Positions 23,964-34,552 of a stretch of 64,000 nt of DNA are shown in pieces. The notes below the pieces were generated by a model that was not told the origin of the DNA, did not search any database, and was given only the letters and a program-made list of their open reading frames with translations. Every line of letters starts with the position of its first letter. The first letter of the stretch is position 1. The DNA is from Solenopsis invicta (lineage: Eukaryota; Arthropoda; Insecta; Hymenoptera; Formicidae), in assembly GCF_016802725.1 (NCBI RefSeq), contig NC_052668.1, positions 12,655,001-12,719,000 on the forward strand, given 5' to 3'. Both the position numbers and the translations under genes were made by a program.

Positions 23964-24760
23964 TCTATTTATACTATTTCCTTTACGTTCTAAAAATAAC
24001 TAGTTATCGTTACAAGTTATTGACTTTAAAAAGTAACTAGCTACAAATATTGTTACTTAAAAAATAACGAGAAGTTACTCTTCAATTACTTTTTTATTTT
24101 TTTTTTGTAATGTTTTAAAGCATTGCTAATTAAAATACAGAATTCTTATATTTCTAACATTAATCAACCATTTTATTTTTATTGGAACATGTTGTCAAAT
24201 TTAGAGATGCTATTGTTTGAAATTCAGTGAAGAACAAAGATAAAATTACTTCTGTGTCGATTTTTGTGTCATTTATAGAAAAACATTTTACGTAAAGAGG
24301 CATTTTTAATTGTGTAAGATGCATATAACATATCTATATTAATTATAAGTACACATAAAAAGTATATGAACTGGGTTCTAAATTTGAATTTCTCTCAAAA
24401 ATATGACTAGATATAGAACGTAGATCCAAAGGCATTCTGAGTAACATAGATATCATAAAGATCATTAAAGAAAAAGATAAGTTTACATTTACGTATTATA
24501 CAATTTTCTTAAAAAAAAAAAATGAAAATAATGTAGCACGCAGTGATAGGCAATATACAATAAAGTATATACTCTAAATCCAAGTGTGTAATTTTTACAC
24601 ACTTAAGTGTGTAATGCGATTATTACTAGAATACCATACGTATTTAAATTCATTACTGAAAATGACTTAATATATGACCAAAATGTTTGTAATTTGTAAA
24701 TTATTAAAGTTATTTATTTTTAAAGACTAGACCAAATAATGAATGTAATTCTCAATTTTG
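23964..24760. other. Intergenic, nothing recognised
   Basis: AT-rich. 'aataactagttatcg..' and 'aaaataacgagaagttactc' around 23,990-24,080 form loose self-complementary words. Neither coding potential nor element ends are visible. Confidence 0.35.
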
Positions 24761-24761
24761 A

Positions 24762-26253
24762 AAAAAAGATTCGCAGCATTCTGTTAAGCATCCCATGCAA
24801 AGTGGACTTTATGGATCTGTTCCAAATTTTAGAACGAATGTACCTCCTTACGAAAACGATGCGCTATTAGAGTACTTCGTTTTCTATAAATAATTACGAT
24901 CGATACTCCGATGCTACTCCAGTTTATCAAAAAATACTGTCATCTACTCAAAACAGTTGGACGGATGTCTCATCCATATAAAAACAAGCAATACTCAATC
25001 TCCTTTTAGCAAAGATCGATTTTATACTTTACTTCTATCTTCTCAAAAACCAACAAATCAGCCGATTTATCAGAAAGATAATCACTCAAAATTATCTTCA
25101 AAAACGTCAGTCGACGAACTCCCTGTTGCTATAAATTCATACAAAAATGATTCTTATAAAAGTTCCACAAAACTATCCAGTTTAAATGATCAATTATTAT
25201 CGAGCACTCCGTATTGGCCAAAAACTTTGACGATTGGTCAAACATATAAACAAGAGGAAAATTTTAATTCTAAACCAACAAAGGTAAGGTACAAAGCGTT
25301 ACTATCGTCAGCGAAACAATCGGAACGGTCCACCATCCTGGTCATTCCGGATATATATCTCAACACAAAGTTACTAGCAAAATTCCAAGATCGTTGGCAC
25401 AACAGATAGAGAGCAATGCACCAATTACCAAGAAAGCTAGACAGTATTACTACGAGAGGAATGTGTTGCATCGATACAGTCGAGCAAATTCCTAAAAATA
25501 ATCTCTACTTGGAGAAACGTGAGGGAACATTCGTTCAGGATCAAGAAACGAAATCTGAGAAGATTGCAATAAAAGAATCGGTTATTGATAATCCTGCAAA
25601 TTCTAAAGTGAATCAAAGCGACAAAGGTGAATTGACACCTACGCCGCCTGTTATCACTGATCAGGAGAATAATCGCAAAGGTGACGTAGTGGACGACCTC
25701 CAACAGACTTCAACAGCTTTCTCGGCAGACATCGAAAGTGTTGCACCGACTGACGTTTCTAACACAGGTATTTCTTTTAAATTCTATTTGAATGAACAAC
25801 TGCGCTTCGAAATCGCAACGTATATACAACGCGATCGGCTACACGTTCTATGTATGATCGACTAGACAAGTGCGTGTTTCATTGGAAGATGCTATGTTTC
25901 AATAATCGTAACATATCTTTGATTAAATACTTTTCTGTTTTTTATCTTTAATTAAATTATATCTATTTCGTCTACATTATATTTAATAGATCTTGAAATT
26001 TCATTAAATTTTTATAATTTATTTTATAATTTCTATAAAAGTGTTTTTTTTCTTCTTTCACGAATCACAAAGATAACTTTGCGCTGATTAATAGCTATCT
26101 ATATTTTTTTAGAATGACTCATTGGATGAATTTGCAAGAAGATCTGAATTTATTGTCAATGTTGAAAATATCTACAGTTCCATCCGATGAATCCGCGAGT
26201 ACCAAGGAATTACCTAAGCCTATTAAATCGCAAAGTCAAGCTACTTAAAGTTC
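24762..26253 (+). pseudogene. Unidentified protein-coding remnant, several frames
   Basis: Protein-like sequence runs through this stretch but changes frame repeatedly: 24,762-24,893 (QSGLYGSVPNFRTNVPPYE), 24,892-24,981 (NYDRYSDATPVYQK), 24,957-25,279 (Ser/Lys-rich), about 25,276-25,485 (SLAQQIESNAPITKKARQYY) and 25,488-25,770 (acidic, Ser/Thr-rich, ending DVSNT before a GTATTT donor). An exon near 26,112-26,248 then gives EDLNLLSMLKISTVPSDE. Composition is more GC-balanced than the surroundings and the segments read as one hydrophilic, probably disordered protein. I do not recognise a domain. Frame changes without good splice sites argue for a decayed gene. A spliced gene with mis-assembled bases is possible. 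Confidence 0.5.
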
Positions 26254-27490
26254 TACGCTTCTTAATTCATCCTCAGTACTTTCGATTCTCGAATGAAATG
26301 GAAACGATTTCAGAATTACTTTACTTATTATTGAATATCGTCTAATTCGTTTACAATTTTGAAAAAGTACATCAATTTTAATCCAACAGTATACATATAC
26401 ACATATATAAATTACAAAATATTTATTTTATATTTTAGGTTTTATTCTTATTTAGTAAATATATATTATCACATTTAATAAAGTATTTATATCTTTACGT
26501 GCTAATGTTTCAAAGTACTTATTTGCAAGCTTTTATGTGTAAAATATCATCATAATTTTATTATGACACTTTTAAATTATCTTAAATGAACAACTCTGAA
26601 TATTTATAAATAATTGACTTTGCTTTACTGATAATATATCTAATTTAAGAAAATCAGTCATATAAATATATAAAAATAGTATAAAAGAATTAAAATCATG
26701 CATCAAATACGTGTATATACATATATAATATGTAGTGCTGTACTTATAATTGTGCATTAGTGATTATTCACTATTTTTCAGTGAGTCTGATTAAAAAAAA
26801 GGTACTCTCATTGAAAATACCGAATGTCATGTGAAAAACAATATATTGCATTACTGAATAAAATAGTTACAAATATATCATTGAAAACAGACTATTCACT
26901 GTCTTTCAGTAGTAAATAATACACTGATTCCAATTTAGAAAGTATATCTTCTACTTTAGTTAATTGTATGTCAAGTAGTAGATTGTCAAATTAATTTACT
27001 CACCAATTGTTGTTGCTGCTGATGCTATTGCATTCCCTTTCCACAAATTCTGAAAAGATAATAAATATATTTAATCATTAATAGAATATTATTTATTAAA
27101 CTACTATTTTATTTAATTTATAAATTCATGAAATTAGTAATATATTTTGTATAATATAGATTTATCATATTCCCTTAGTCTTTGAATATGATAAAACACA
27201 TTAAATAATATTTTTTAGGATTATAACGTATCAAAGAAATTATTACAATAGCAAAAATAGAAATACTTAATGAGAATATTTCATATCATATGCAAATTTT
27301 ATCTAATCGTAATCTCATAAATTCTTTTACACAAAAATATAACATATTGTATTTTATAAATTTTATCAAACGTAAGAATAAAATTTTATTTTACTTTAAA
27401 ATCTACTTTACACAATCTATAATTTGTAACAGAATTCAAAACAGATTTCTATTTATATTTTTATATCAAAGTATGATTGCATTGCATCAA
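26254..27490. other. Intergenic, AT-rich
   Basis: No gene recognised. About 26,850-26,945 is an inverted relative of 19,376-19,470. The rest consists of AT-rich single-copy-looking sequence. Confidence 0.35.
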
Positions 27491-27562
27491 TTCACTGCCA
27501 GTACTAAAAATCTATAGTTTACATTACTTATACTATAGATTATTAGTATTGGTAATAAATTT
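27491..27562. repeat. Short palindromic repeat, copy 1 of 3
   Basis: About 72 bases with inverted halves: 'cagtactaaaaatctatagt' pairs with 'actatagattattagtattg'. Related copies lie at 29,485 and 29,696. Probably a tiny miniature inverted-repeat element. Confidence 0.65.
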
Positions 27563-27833
27563 CAGAATGCAGCTTATATATAGAATATTTGATCGTTACT
27601 TTCTTTCACACGATTGGATTATTAAAAATATGATATGGTTATAAAGTATAAAAATATGATATAGTTATTAAAAAATACATGTAAATGTAATAAAAACATA
27701 TTACAAAAAATTCTTTAAAATTGACATTAATAATATACACAATAATAACAATATCTGCTCGTAGAAATAAACTTTGTAAACATAAAAGAAATATTTGGTG
27801 TAAGTTATGACACATCAAAAGAAAGCAAAGTAT

Positions 27834-27927
27834 ACTTAAGATATTACATAACAAACTTTTAGTGAAAGGTCCAATATAGTACTTAAGATATTACATAACA
27901 AACTTTTAGTGAAAGGTCCAATATAGT
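27834..27927. repeat. 47-bp tandem duplication
   Basis: Two adjacent identical 47-base units starting 'acttaagatattacataac'. Confidence 0.9.
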
Positions 27928-28508
27928 ACATCAAAACTTTTAAGATTAAATAAAAAACTAATTTTAAGATTTACTTAAAGATGTTTTAGTTATACAATAC
28001 AAGCTAAAAGTTATTGAAATTTAAAAACTAAAGGCTTTTCTAAATTTATTCTTTTTTTTTTAATCAACAACAAAAAAGTTTGGTTACAATACATGAATTT
28101 TGGCCCTGAAACTAACTGTAAAAAAGAAAATAATGAAAAATTTGATCAAAATAATTTTTGCAGCAAAAGTTACAATATTTTGCTGCAGTTTTAAATAAAT
28201 AACTTTTAAACAAGTAAGTAGATCTAAATAAATATTTGCACAAATATTTATTAGAGTTTTATTAGTATATATAAGTATTTTGATTTAATTGGTAAAACTT
28301 CTTTTCTAAATTTGCAAATAAATACTACAAAACGCAATTTTACATAAGAAACAAGAATAAACAAAAAATTAAATAACTTTTAAACCAATAAATAAATTGT
28401 GCTCAAATTTTACATAGATACTCAAATGTATGATACTAGAATATTAGATAAACTTTTTATATTTTTAGTAATGTTTTAAGATATGATCTATTTAAGATGT
28501 ATCCTTAA

Positions 28509-29309
28509 CCCTTTTGTGCCTGATGGCACATATATGCCAAATCTTCAAAAATTTATATTTTTCTGAAAATAAAGATAACAACTTCTTCCTGGGTTAATTT
28601 TAAACATAAAAATAAGACTCTTGACAAAAAGAATCAACATTCTTAGGTGTTTTCCCTCTTGATCTGTATACTTTATCAAAAATTTATAAAATAGATTCAA
28701 AGTGAAAAATATATATTTCTTCCACAAAGATTGAGATGGCGAGCCCTTACTGGACTCATTTTGAAGATCAATGTAAAGGCTATTTATTAAAAAAAAAATT
28801 GCTATTTACTTTTAAAATAGTAGATTCAATATGACAGCCCAAAATATAAAATTTCTTTAGATTTTAATAAACTCATACTCCAAAGCAGACTTGGCAAACT
28901 GTGGTTCCATGAACCATTCTTGTATGTTCTTTCCTGAGTGTCCCCCAGATGTCACTTAATCCTTTTCTAACATTTAGTAAACAATAAAGATAAAATGACA
29001 CCTAGGGAACACTCTTCAAAAAATCCAAACGTATTCTTGAAGAGAAACAGCCAACGAATAAGTCATAGTTTGTCAGGCCTACTTCAAAAGTTTTTGGGGT
29101 CTGATTATGCATCTGTAATCAAGCCTTCAAAATTCAATATGACAAAAATATTAAATCTTGTTGGATTTGAGTAATATTTTAATCTTCTATATAGGATCTG
29201 CATTCTGCATTTTGAAAGTTTGATTATAGATTTATCATTGGCGACCCTAAAAATCCCTACTAAAATGTAAAGGTACTAATTATTCCTAGAAAAGTCAAGC
29301 ATAAAAAGA
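28509..29309. mobile_element. piggyBac-like non-autonomous element
   Basis: Flanked by TTAA on both sides (28,505-28,508 and 29,310-29,313), the target specific to piggyBac-type transposons. The left end is 'cccttttgtgcctga'. The right end, read in reverse, is 'tctttttatgcttga', and the differences are all C/T or G/A transitions. 801 bp, no transposase. A second palindromic element lies inside it at about 28,886-29,082. Confidence 0.6.
28886..29082. mobile_element. Palindromic MITE nested in the piggyBac-like element
   Basis: The two halves fold on each other: 'ggcaaactgtgg' pairs with 'catagtttgtc', 'cattcttgtatg' with a later complement, and 'gtgtcccccagatgtca' with 'tgacacctagggaacac'. 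About 200 bp, non-coding. Confidence 0.6.
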
Positions 29310-29484
29310 TTAAGCAACATTTTAGTTTAGAAAGAATCTTTTCTAATATATCAGCATAAGCATTGACAGATTTAACTACAATAGGCGAGGATATTTCTTA
29401 TGTTCAGTTTAATAAACAAGTAATTTGTTCCTGGAACCACATGGTGATGTAGATGATCAAATATAATAGGCTATGTTCCAATAT

Positions 29485-29556
29485 ACACTGCTAATACTAA
29501 AAATCTATAGTTCATGCCACTTATACTACAGATTTTCAGTACTGGCAGTAAATTTA
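29485..29556. repeat. Short palindromic repeat, copy 2 of 3
   Basis: 'ctaatactaaaaatctatag' and 'ctacagattttcagtactgg' halves, homologous to 27,491 and 29,696. Confidence 0.65.
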
Positions 29557-29695
29557 GATGAGCAATCAGAGTAGATTATGTCATTTACAGTTCACAAGTA
29601 TTTATACCCTGTGCATGTTTCATAAAATGTATAAATACAGTATATGAATATTCATGAATTGCAAATGACGTAATTTACTGTGACTTCATACCGAA

Positions 29696-29765
29696 ATTCA
29701 CTGCCGGTACCGAAAATCTATAGTATATGTGACTCGAACTATACATTTTCAAAATTGGCAGTGTA
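29696..29765. repeat. Short palindromic repeat, copy 3 of 3
   Basis: 'cactgccggtaccgaaaatc' and 'ctatacattttcaaaattgg' halves, the most diverged of the three. Confidence 0.6.
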
Positions 29766-30189
29766 TATCAGAACGTAATTTGTCATTACAAATATATTAT
29801 TGGACCGATAGTGTAACTTGTCATATTTGATCATCTACACATTCTGCACAACCAAATCTTGATTCTAGGTGCTTGTTACTTATTTGTTTACATGTTTTTT
29901 GTATAAAATTATAAATAGAATTCTGTTTCAAACTCAGTTACAAATTATAAATCGTCTAAAGAAGCCTTTATACTTTAATTACAAAAATACAAATGCAAAA
30001 ACGGCGAAATATACAACAATTAATAAAATATTTACCAAGTTGCTTCACAGATGTCATCTTTTAAGTGAAAGTCTGCTGACAACTCGTTCGTTGTTCTCGA
30101 ACCGTACACACAACCGTATACACAACCAGCCAATTCGATACTCTCAATATTACGTTGATAAATACATTACACACGAACGCGAACACGAA

Positions 30190-31040
30190 TAAAAGACAAA
30201 ACGCACGCGAGAGTATCAACAGGCACTAAGTTTGTGAAAGAGAAACGAGCGGCCAATGCGTCACGTCACCCGAGACAGCGGCGAGAGTCGTTTGAATGGA
30301 TGCACGCGTAAATAGAACGAGACAGACTAACTCCCAATTGCAAAGCTTGTACTCAATATGATCGCACGGCGACAAGTAACGCTTCACTCGACATTCGCGA
30401 TATTTTACTGCGTGATGAAGTATCCTATTCCAGCGAACACGTTTGCGCACGTAAACTTGACGAAACTACGCAACAAGCACGTACGATACTCGCGATCACT
30501 GCGGTTTACTGCGTATCAGAATACTCATTTGCAATCACATCGATACTCTCAAGACCATATTTGTACGCAAGTCGGGTTTGGAACACGCGAGAAGCACGGA
30601 GAAATGCTTTGTTGTAACGTTCGACAACCAGCGAAACAGTAAACAAATATGGCGCAGTATTGCGCAGTATGGCGACGGTAACGTTGATAGCAGTGGCGCT
30701 GCGAGCTGCGACGCCGGAGCCGGAGTAGCGGCAGCTCGACGACGATTGCCGAACGGCGGCGGAAATGGCCGAGCCGCCGCGCGCCGAGCGTGAATAGTGG
30801 GGGTAGTGGGGGAAGCGTCTGGCGGACTAGATTAGACGACACGTGATGCGTCGCGGGTCGCGGCGTGGCCTTGTCGAACGTTGACCTTGCGCCGCGATCA
30901 ACAGCCCGTTCGTCGGTTAACAGCGTGCGCCTCAGCTAACGCAGTCTCTACTCAACGATACTGCTAGTGAGACTTACTTGCGTCGCATTGAATTCTCGTA
31001 TCATTACGAACTCTTGTATCATTTGTTAAATCTGCTCACG
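30190..31040. promoter_or_regulatory. CpG-rich island, probable promoter
   Basis: An abrupt GC- and CpG-rich segment in an otherwise AT-rich region, richest at 30,660-30,960. The open frames on both strands across it look compositional (Arg/Ala/Gly rich, no family). Such islands in insect genomes usually mark the promoter and 5' UTR of a constitutively expressed gene. The gene it serves is not identifiable here. A short plus-strand frame at 31,244-31,301, MREGRGLIDASNIGGATC, ends at a GTAAAT donor and could be a first coding exon. Confidence 0.45.
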
Positions 31041-31399
31041 CGTACCGATCCCGGTGAAAATAGTATGTTTATTAAACATTTATTGCAGCGTTCATGAGAT
31101 GTTTTCGTTGATAAAATCTCGCGTTATCGTATCTTTTAGCTTCGGTTTCGAGAGTGTAGGGCAAAGTATCGTCATGATCTGCTTTCGCGAGTGTTATATA
31201 ATAAAAATTGTCTCTTTGATAGTGAAAATCCGGAAAATTTGACAATGAGAGAAGGAAGAGGCCTAATAGATGCATCAAACATCGGCGGAGCAACATGTGG
31301 TAAATATAATTTATTTATATATTGTATCTTACTTGCGGAAGCGTTGATCATTTTTTAATTGAAAATTCAAAATATAAAAATTAGAAGAAGAAATTTTAC

Positions 31400-31860
31400 A
31401 AATAAAATTTGAACTTTTACTCACAGATCTGATACGCAACGGAGCGGAGTTATTCAGCCACGAAGTTGTGATGATACTGTAACATACAAATATATTTAAA
31501 AACTATGCTCAAAATATTCATTATTTGAGAAATTTATTTTTACACGCACGTCAAATTTTCAAAACTTGTCTTTTAATTAGATATTTAATAATCCAATCAT
31601 ATTCGAAAAATACTTTTACAAAATTCAATTAATTTTATTTAAATTTTCTTTCTTTAAGTATTCATTTTTTTTTTATTAAGAATGAAATCGGATAAAAGGA
31701 AAAAAGGCTATTAATTTTAAATAAAAAGTTATATTTACCTCAAGGTTGCTCCGCTGGGTCTTGATGCCTCTCTCAGACCTCCTCCTCTCAAATCCGGATT
31801 GTCGAGCTTTCCCGTTGCACTCGCAGCACATTTGCGTTAAATACATTAAAATTGCGCCCG
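31400..31860 (-). repeat. Duplicated exon-like block, copy 1
   Basis: Aligns with 38,080-38,470. On the minus strand each copy shows the same exon-like pattern: a purine-rich piece starting 'ttgagaggaggaggtctgag' before 'gtaaat', then about 250 bp of AT-rich sequence, 'tgttacag', a 50-base piece 'tatcatcacaacttcgtggc' and a donor ('atct|gtgagt' here). The purine-rich piece also resembles plus-strand 31,244-31,301, in inverted orientation. It could be duplicated exons or a transposon fragment. Confidence 0.5.
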
Positions 31861-32329
31861 AGGATTAATTAAGTCCTATTACTTAAACGGCACTCCCGGA
31901 ACAAACGCGCGATGCGATTTTTAAAGACCATTACTTGCTTCCTCAGAATTTCACGTTAATCAACATAGAAGTCTGCTCTTCTAAGTTTTATTTACTTGAG
32001 CTCATACAATATCTGGAAATTTAACTACGACAGCTTATTCGTATTTGTAGCCCAAAAAATTTGATATATTAAAAATATAAATAAATAAAAGATATTCACA
32101 AAATTGTATATTCTTGCTTACAATAAGAAAAATAATCTGATTATATTTAAAAAACTTGAATGGTTGAATGTTTTCTGTAAAACCGCAGAAGCAGAATTTT
32201 TGACATTTCTGATAATTATAATAGGACTTTAGTTAAAATAATCTGACTATCTAATAGATTTAACTATATTTTGGTAATTCCTAGAAGATTTATGATTCGT
32301 CCGTTCTTGAATAGACGTCTTGGTTGACT
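31861..32329. other. Intergenic, nothing recognised
   Basis: AT-rich sequence without coding frames, placed between the exon-like block and an orphan GST 3' flank. Confidence 0.3.
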
Positions 32330-33240
32330 CTACCATAAATAATAACTAATACCTAATTTGATTTGTTGTTTCCAATATTTTTGTAATTTTTTAATTTTAA
32401 ATTATTAAACCATTTCCATTATTTATTCTAGGTTTTTGTTTACTTTAATAACTAAATATATTTGTTTACGAATAAATAAATATTCCTGTGAAAAAATAAT
32501 AATTTCTACAAATTTTTATTTTAAGTAGAACGTACTTAATGAAAGTTTTGAAGTTAATGAAAATTTTTCTGACAGAATAAGATATTTAGAAATGTGTAAA
32601 ATGTTATAATTTGTTGTGACGTACTATCATCAAGACTTTTGTAGAAATTTTGTAGCAAAAAAGATATTTACAAAAATACAAAAATTTGAAAAAATATTCC
32701 AATTCTAGTATTTTCATGATTTATAGCATTTCTTAAATTTATATCGGATTTTGTAAATTTTTTTTTGTGGTGCATATTTTAAAAACTTGTAACTTGACAG
32801 TGTTGCTCATACTGTCATATGTCAATATAATAAAAATATCATTAGATTATTTTTAGTTGAATCTGGAAAAACAAAATTATCTTTTTGTTATGTAATTTTG
32901 TATTTTAATAAATTTGTTTATATTATTTTGTTGTTGAGTTCTTTTTTATTCGCTATATTTATCTTTTCATTCATTTTTTCTAACTTGTTATAAATTTCTA
33001 CATATCTATATTTCTAAGAAATTAAATAATAAATATCTATGTCAATACCGATCAAAAGTAGTTCTAAGTGCTCAATAATATTTTCTATATAAATTTTTAA
33101 ACACAAGGTTCTCGCAAACTGCACGCCGCATGTCTATATTTATAAATTTATATATTTTTAATTTTAAACAATGTAAAAAAAACAATTAGTTAAATAAGTG
33201 AAAAATATTTAAAAGAAACTTTTAAGAAATGAGATGTTTC
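32330..33240 (+). pseudogene. Orphan 3' flank of a lost GST unit
   Basis: The sequence aligns with 12,120-12,900 downstream of copy C ('taatacctaattt', 'ttccattat', 'catgatttatagcattt') and includes the conserved 'tatgtaattttgtatttt' box with AATAAA at 32,907-32,912. No GST coding exons precede it, so a whole copy between F and G has been deleted or replaced. Confidence 0.6.
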
Positions 33241-33349
33241 ATCAATGATTTTATCGCATTTGTTTATTAAATTATATCATTCGAGCGATTGTTGCTTTCT
33301 TATATCTCATCTCTAGTCAACTTTCTTTGGAGTTCGAAGATGTGCTATG

Positions 33350-33501
33350 TCATGTACAACAGAGTGGGATTATAGATGGTGGGGATGCATATACATAACT
33401 GGAATGCTGCGAGCAACAGGTCCACCATCATCGATATCACGTGTTCGTGATAGTTGCCGTAACAAACGCTTTTCTATCTTCTGCGTAAAATTTGCCAAAT
33501 T
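33350..33501 (+). promoter_or_regulatory. GST copy G promoter box and non-coding exon 1
   Basis: 'acaacagagtgggattatag', 'ggtggggatg', 'atcacgtgttcgtgatagtt' and the donor 'aaatt|gtaagt' (exon end 33,501). The box is shorter here, lacking the 'gaact' step. The acceptor is 'ttcag' at 34,548. Confidence 0.6.
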
Positions 33502-34552
33502 GTAAGTAAAACTTGCTCATTCTGATCCTTTTAGATCTAAACTAAACTGGCTAACTGTTAATTGAATACTGTATTATAAATATAGCGATACTGTGTTAAA
33601 CAATTTGCGAGAGTGCGTGGTTACCGCCCGGCTAATTAATGACACTTGTGAAAAGGTTCTCATTCTAGTCGTTGTCAGGGAAAGTAATAGTAACATTGAG
33701 ACTAAATCGAGAAATGTGATTTGGAATAATCGGTATTTAAAGATTATCGCCCTATATTGCAAATATAAAAATACTAATAATATAATAGAGAATAATCTAG
33801 AAGAGAAAAATGCTTTAATAATGGTGTCTTTCGTCAATATCGGAGCATCATATAAAGCATAACATTGTGTAATTAATAAAAATCATACCGTTTAAAAAGG
33901 CCGAGAATTCTAATACTAAATTGTAAAACACATGTTTCCTTTTCTTACGCGGGATGTTATAAAGAGTAGGTTTATATTACTACATAGATGTCATGTTATT
34001 ACGCAATATGTCTTTTAGTATGAAAATTTGTACAAAAGAATGAATATTACATACGTGATACGTAAAACGATTTGTGTAACCATGGCCATGTACGGTTTGA
34101 TAAGAAAGATAAGAAAATATGACTTGTAATGCTCATGATTGCACAACTACACTTTTTTGTTATAGATTAAAAATTTGCTGTATCTAAATACTTAATTGAT
34201 TTTGTATAAATGGTACACAAATAATTAGTGATTTTATAATTCAAATTTTTGTCAAACTGTCTTAAATTTTCGGAACAGTTTTAATCAAAATTCAACTTAA
34301 ATTTTTATCTGATGTGGTTGAAGATGATATTGATTAAATATTGATTTTAAAATTCGATTCAAATTTGATTAAATCTAGAACTGAATGTTGATAAAAAAAA
34401 AGTTTTGAGTTGAAACTTGTTTCAACAAATATTTTTAATGAGCTCTGGAAATATTGAAACTTATAATCGTTGATATATTTTTATGTTCTCAGAATTATGA
34501 TGATGAGAAGAATGGAGAGAAGTATAAGTATGTTTTTTTTTTTTTCAGCAAA

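Noticed and set aside
30549..30842. 97-codon Arg-rich minus-strand frame
   Set aside because: Lies in the CpG island with an overlapping plus-strand frame of similar quality and no family resemblance.
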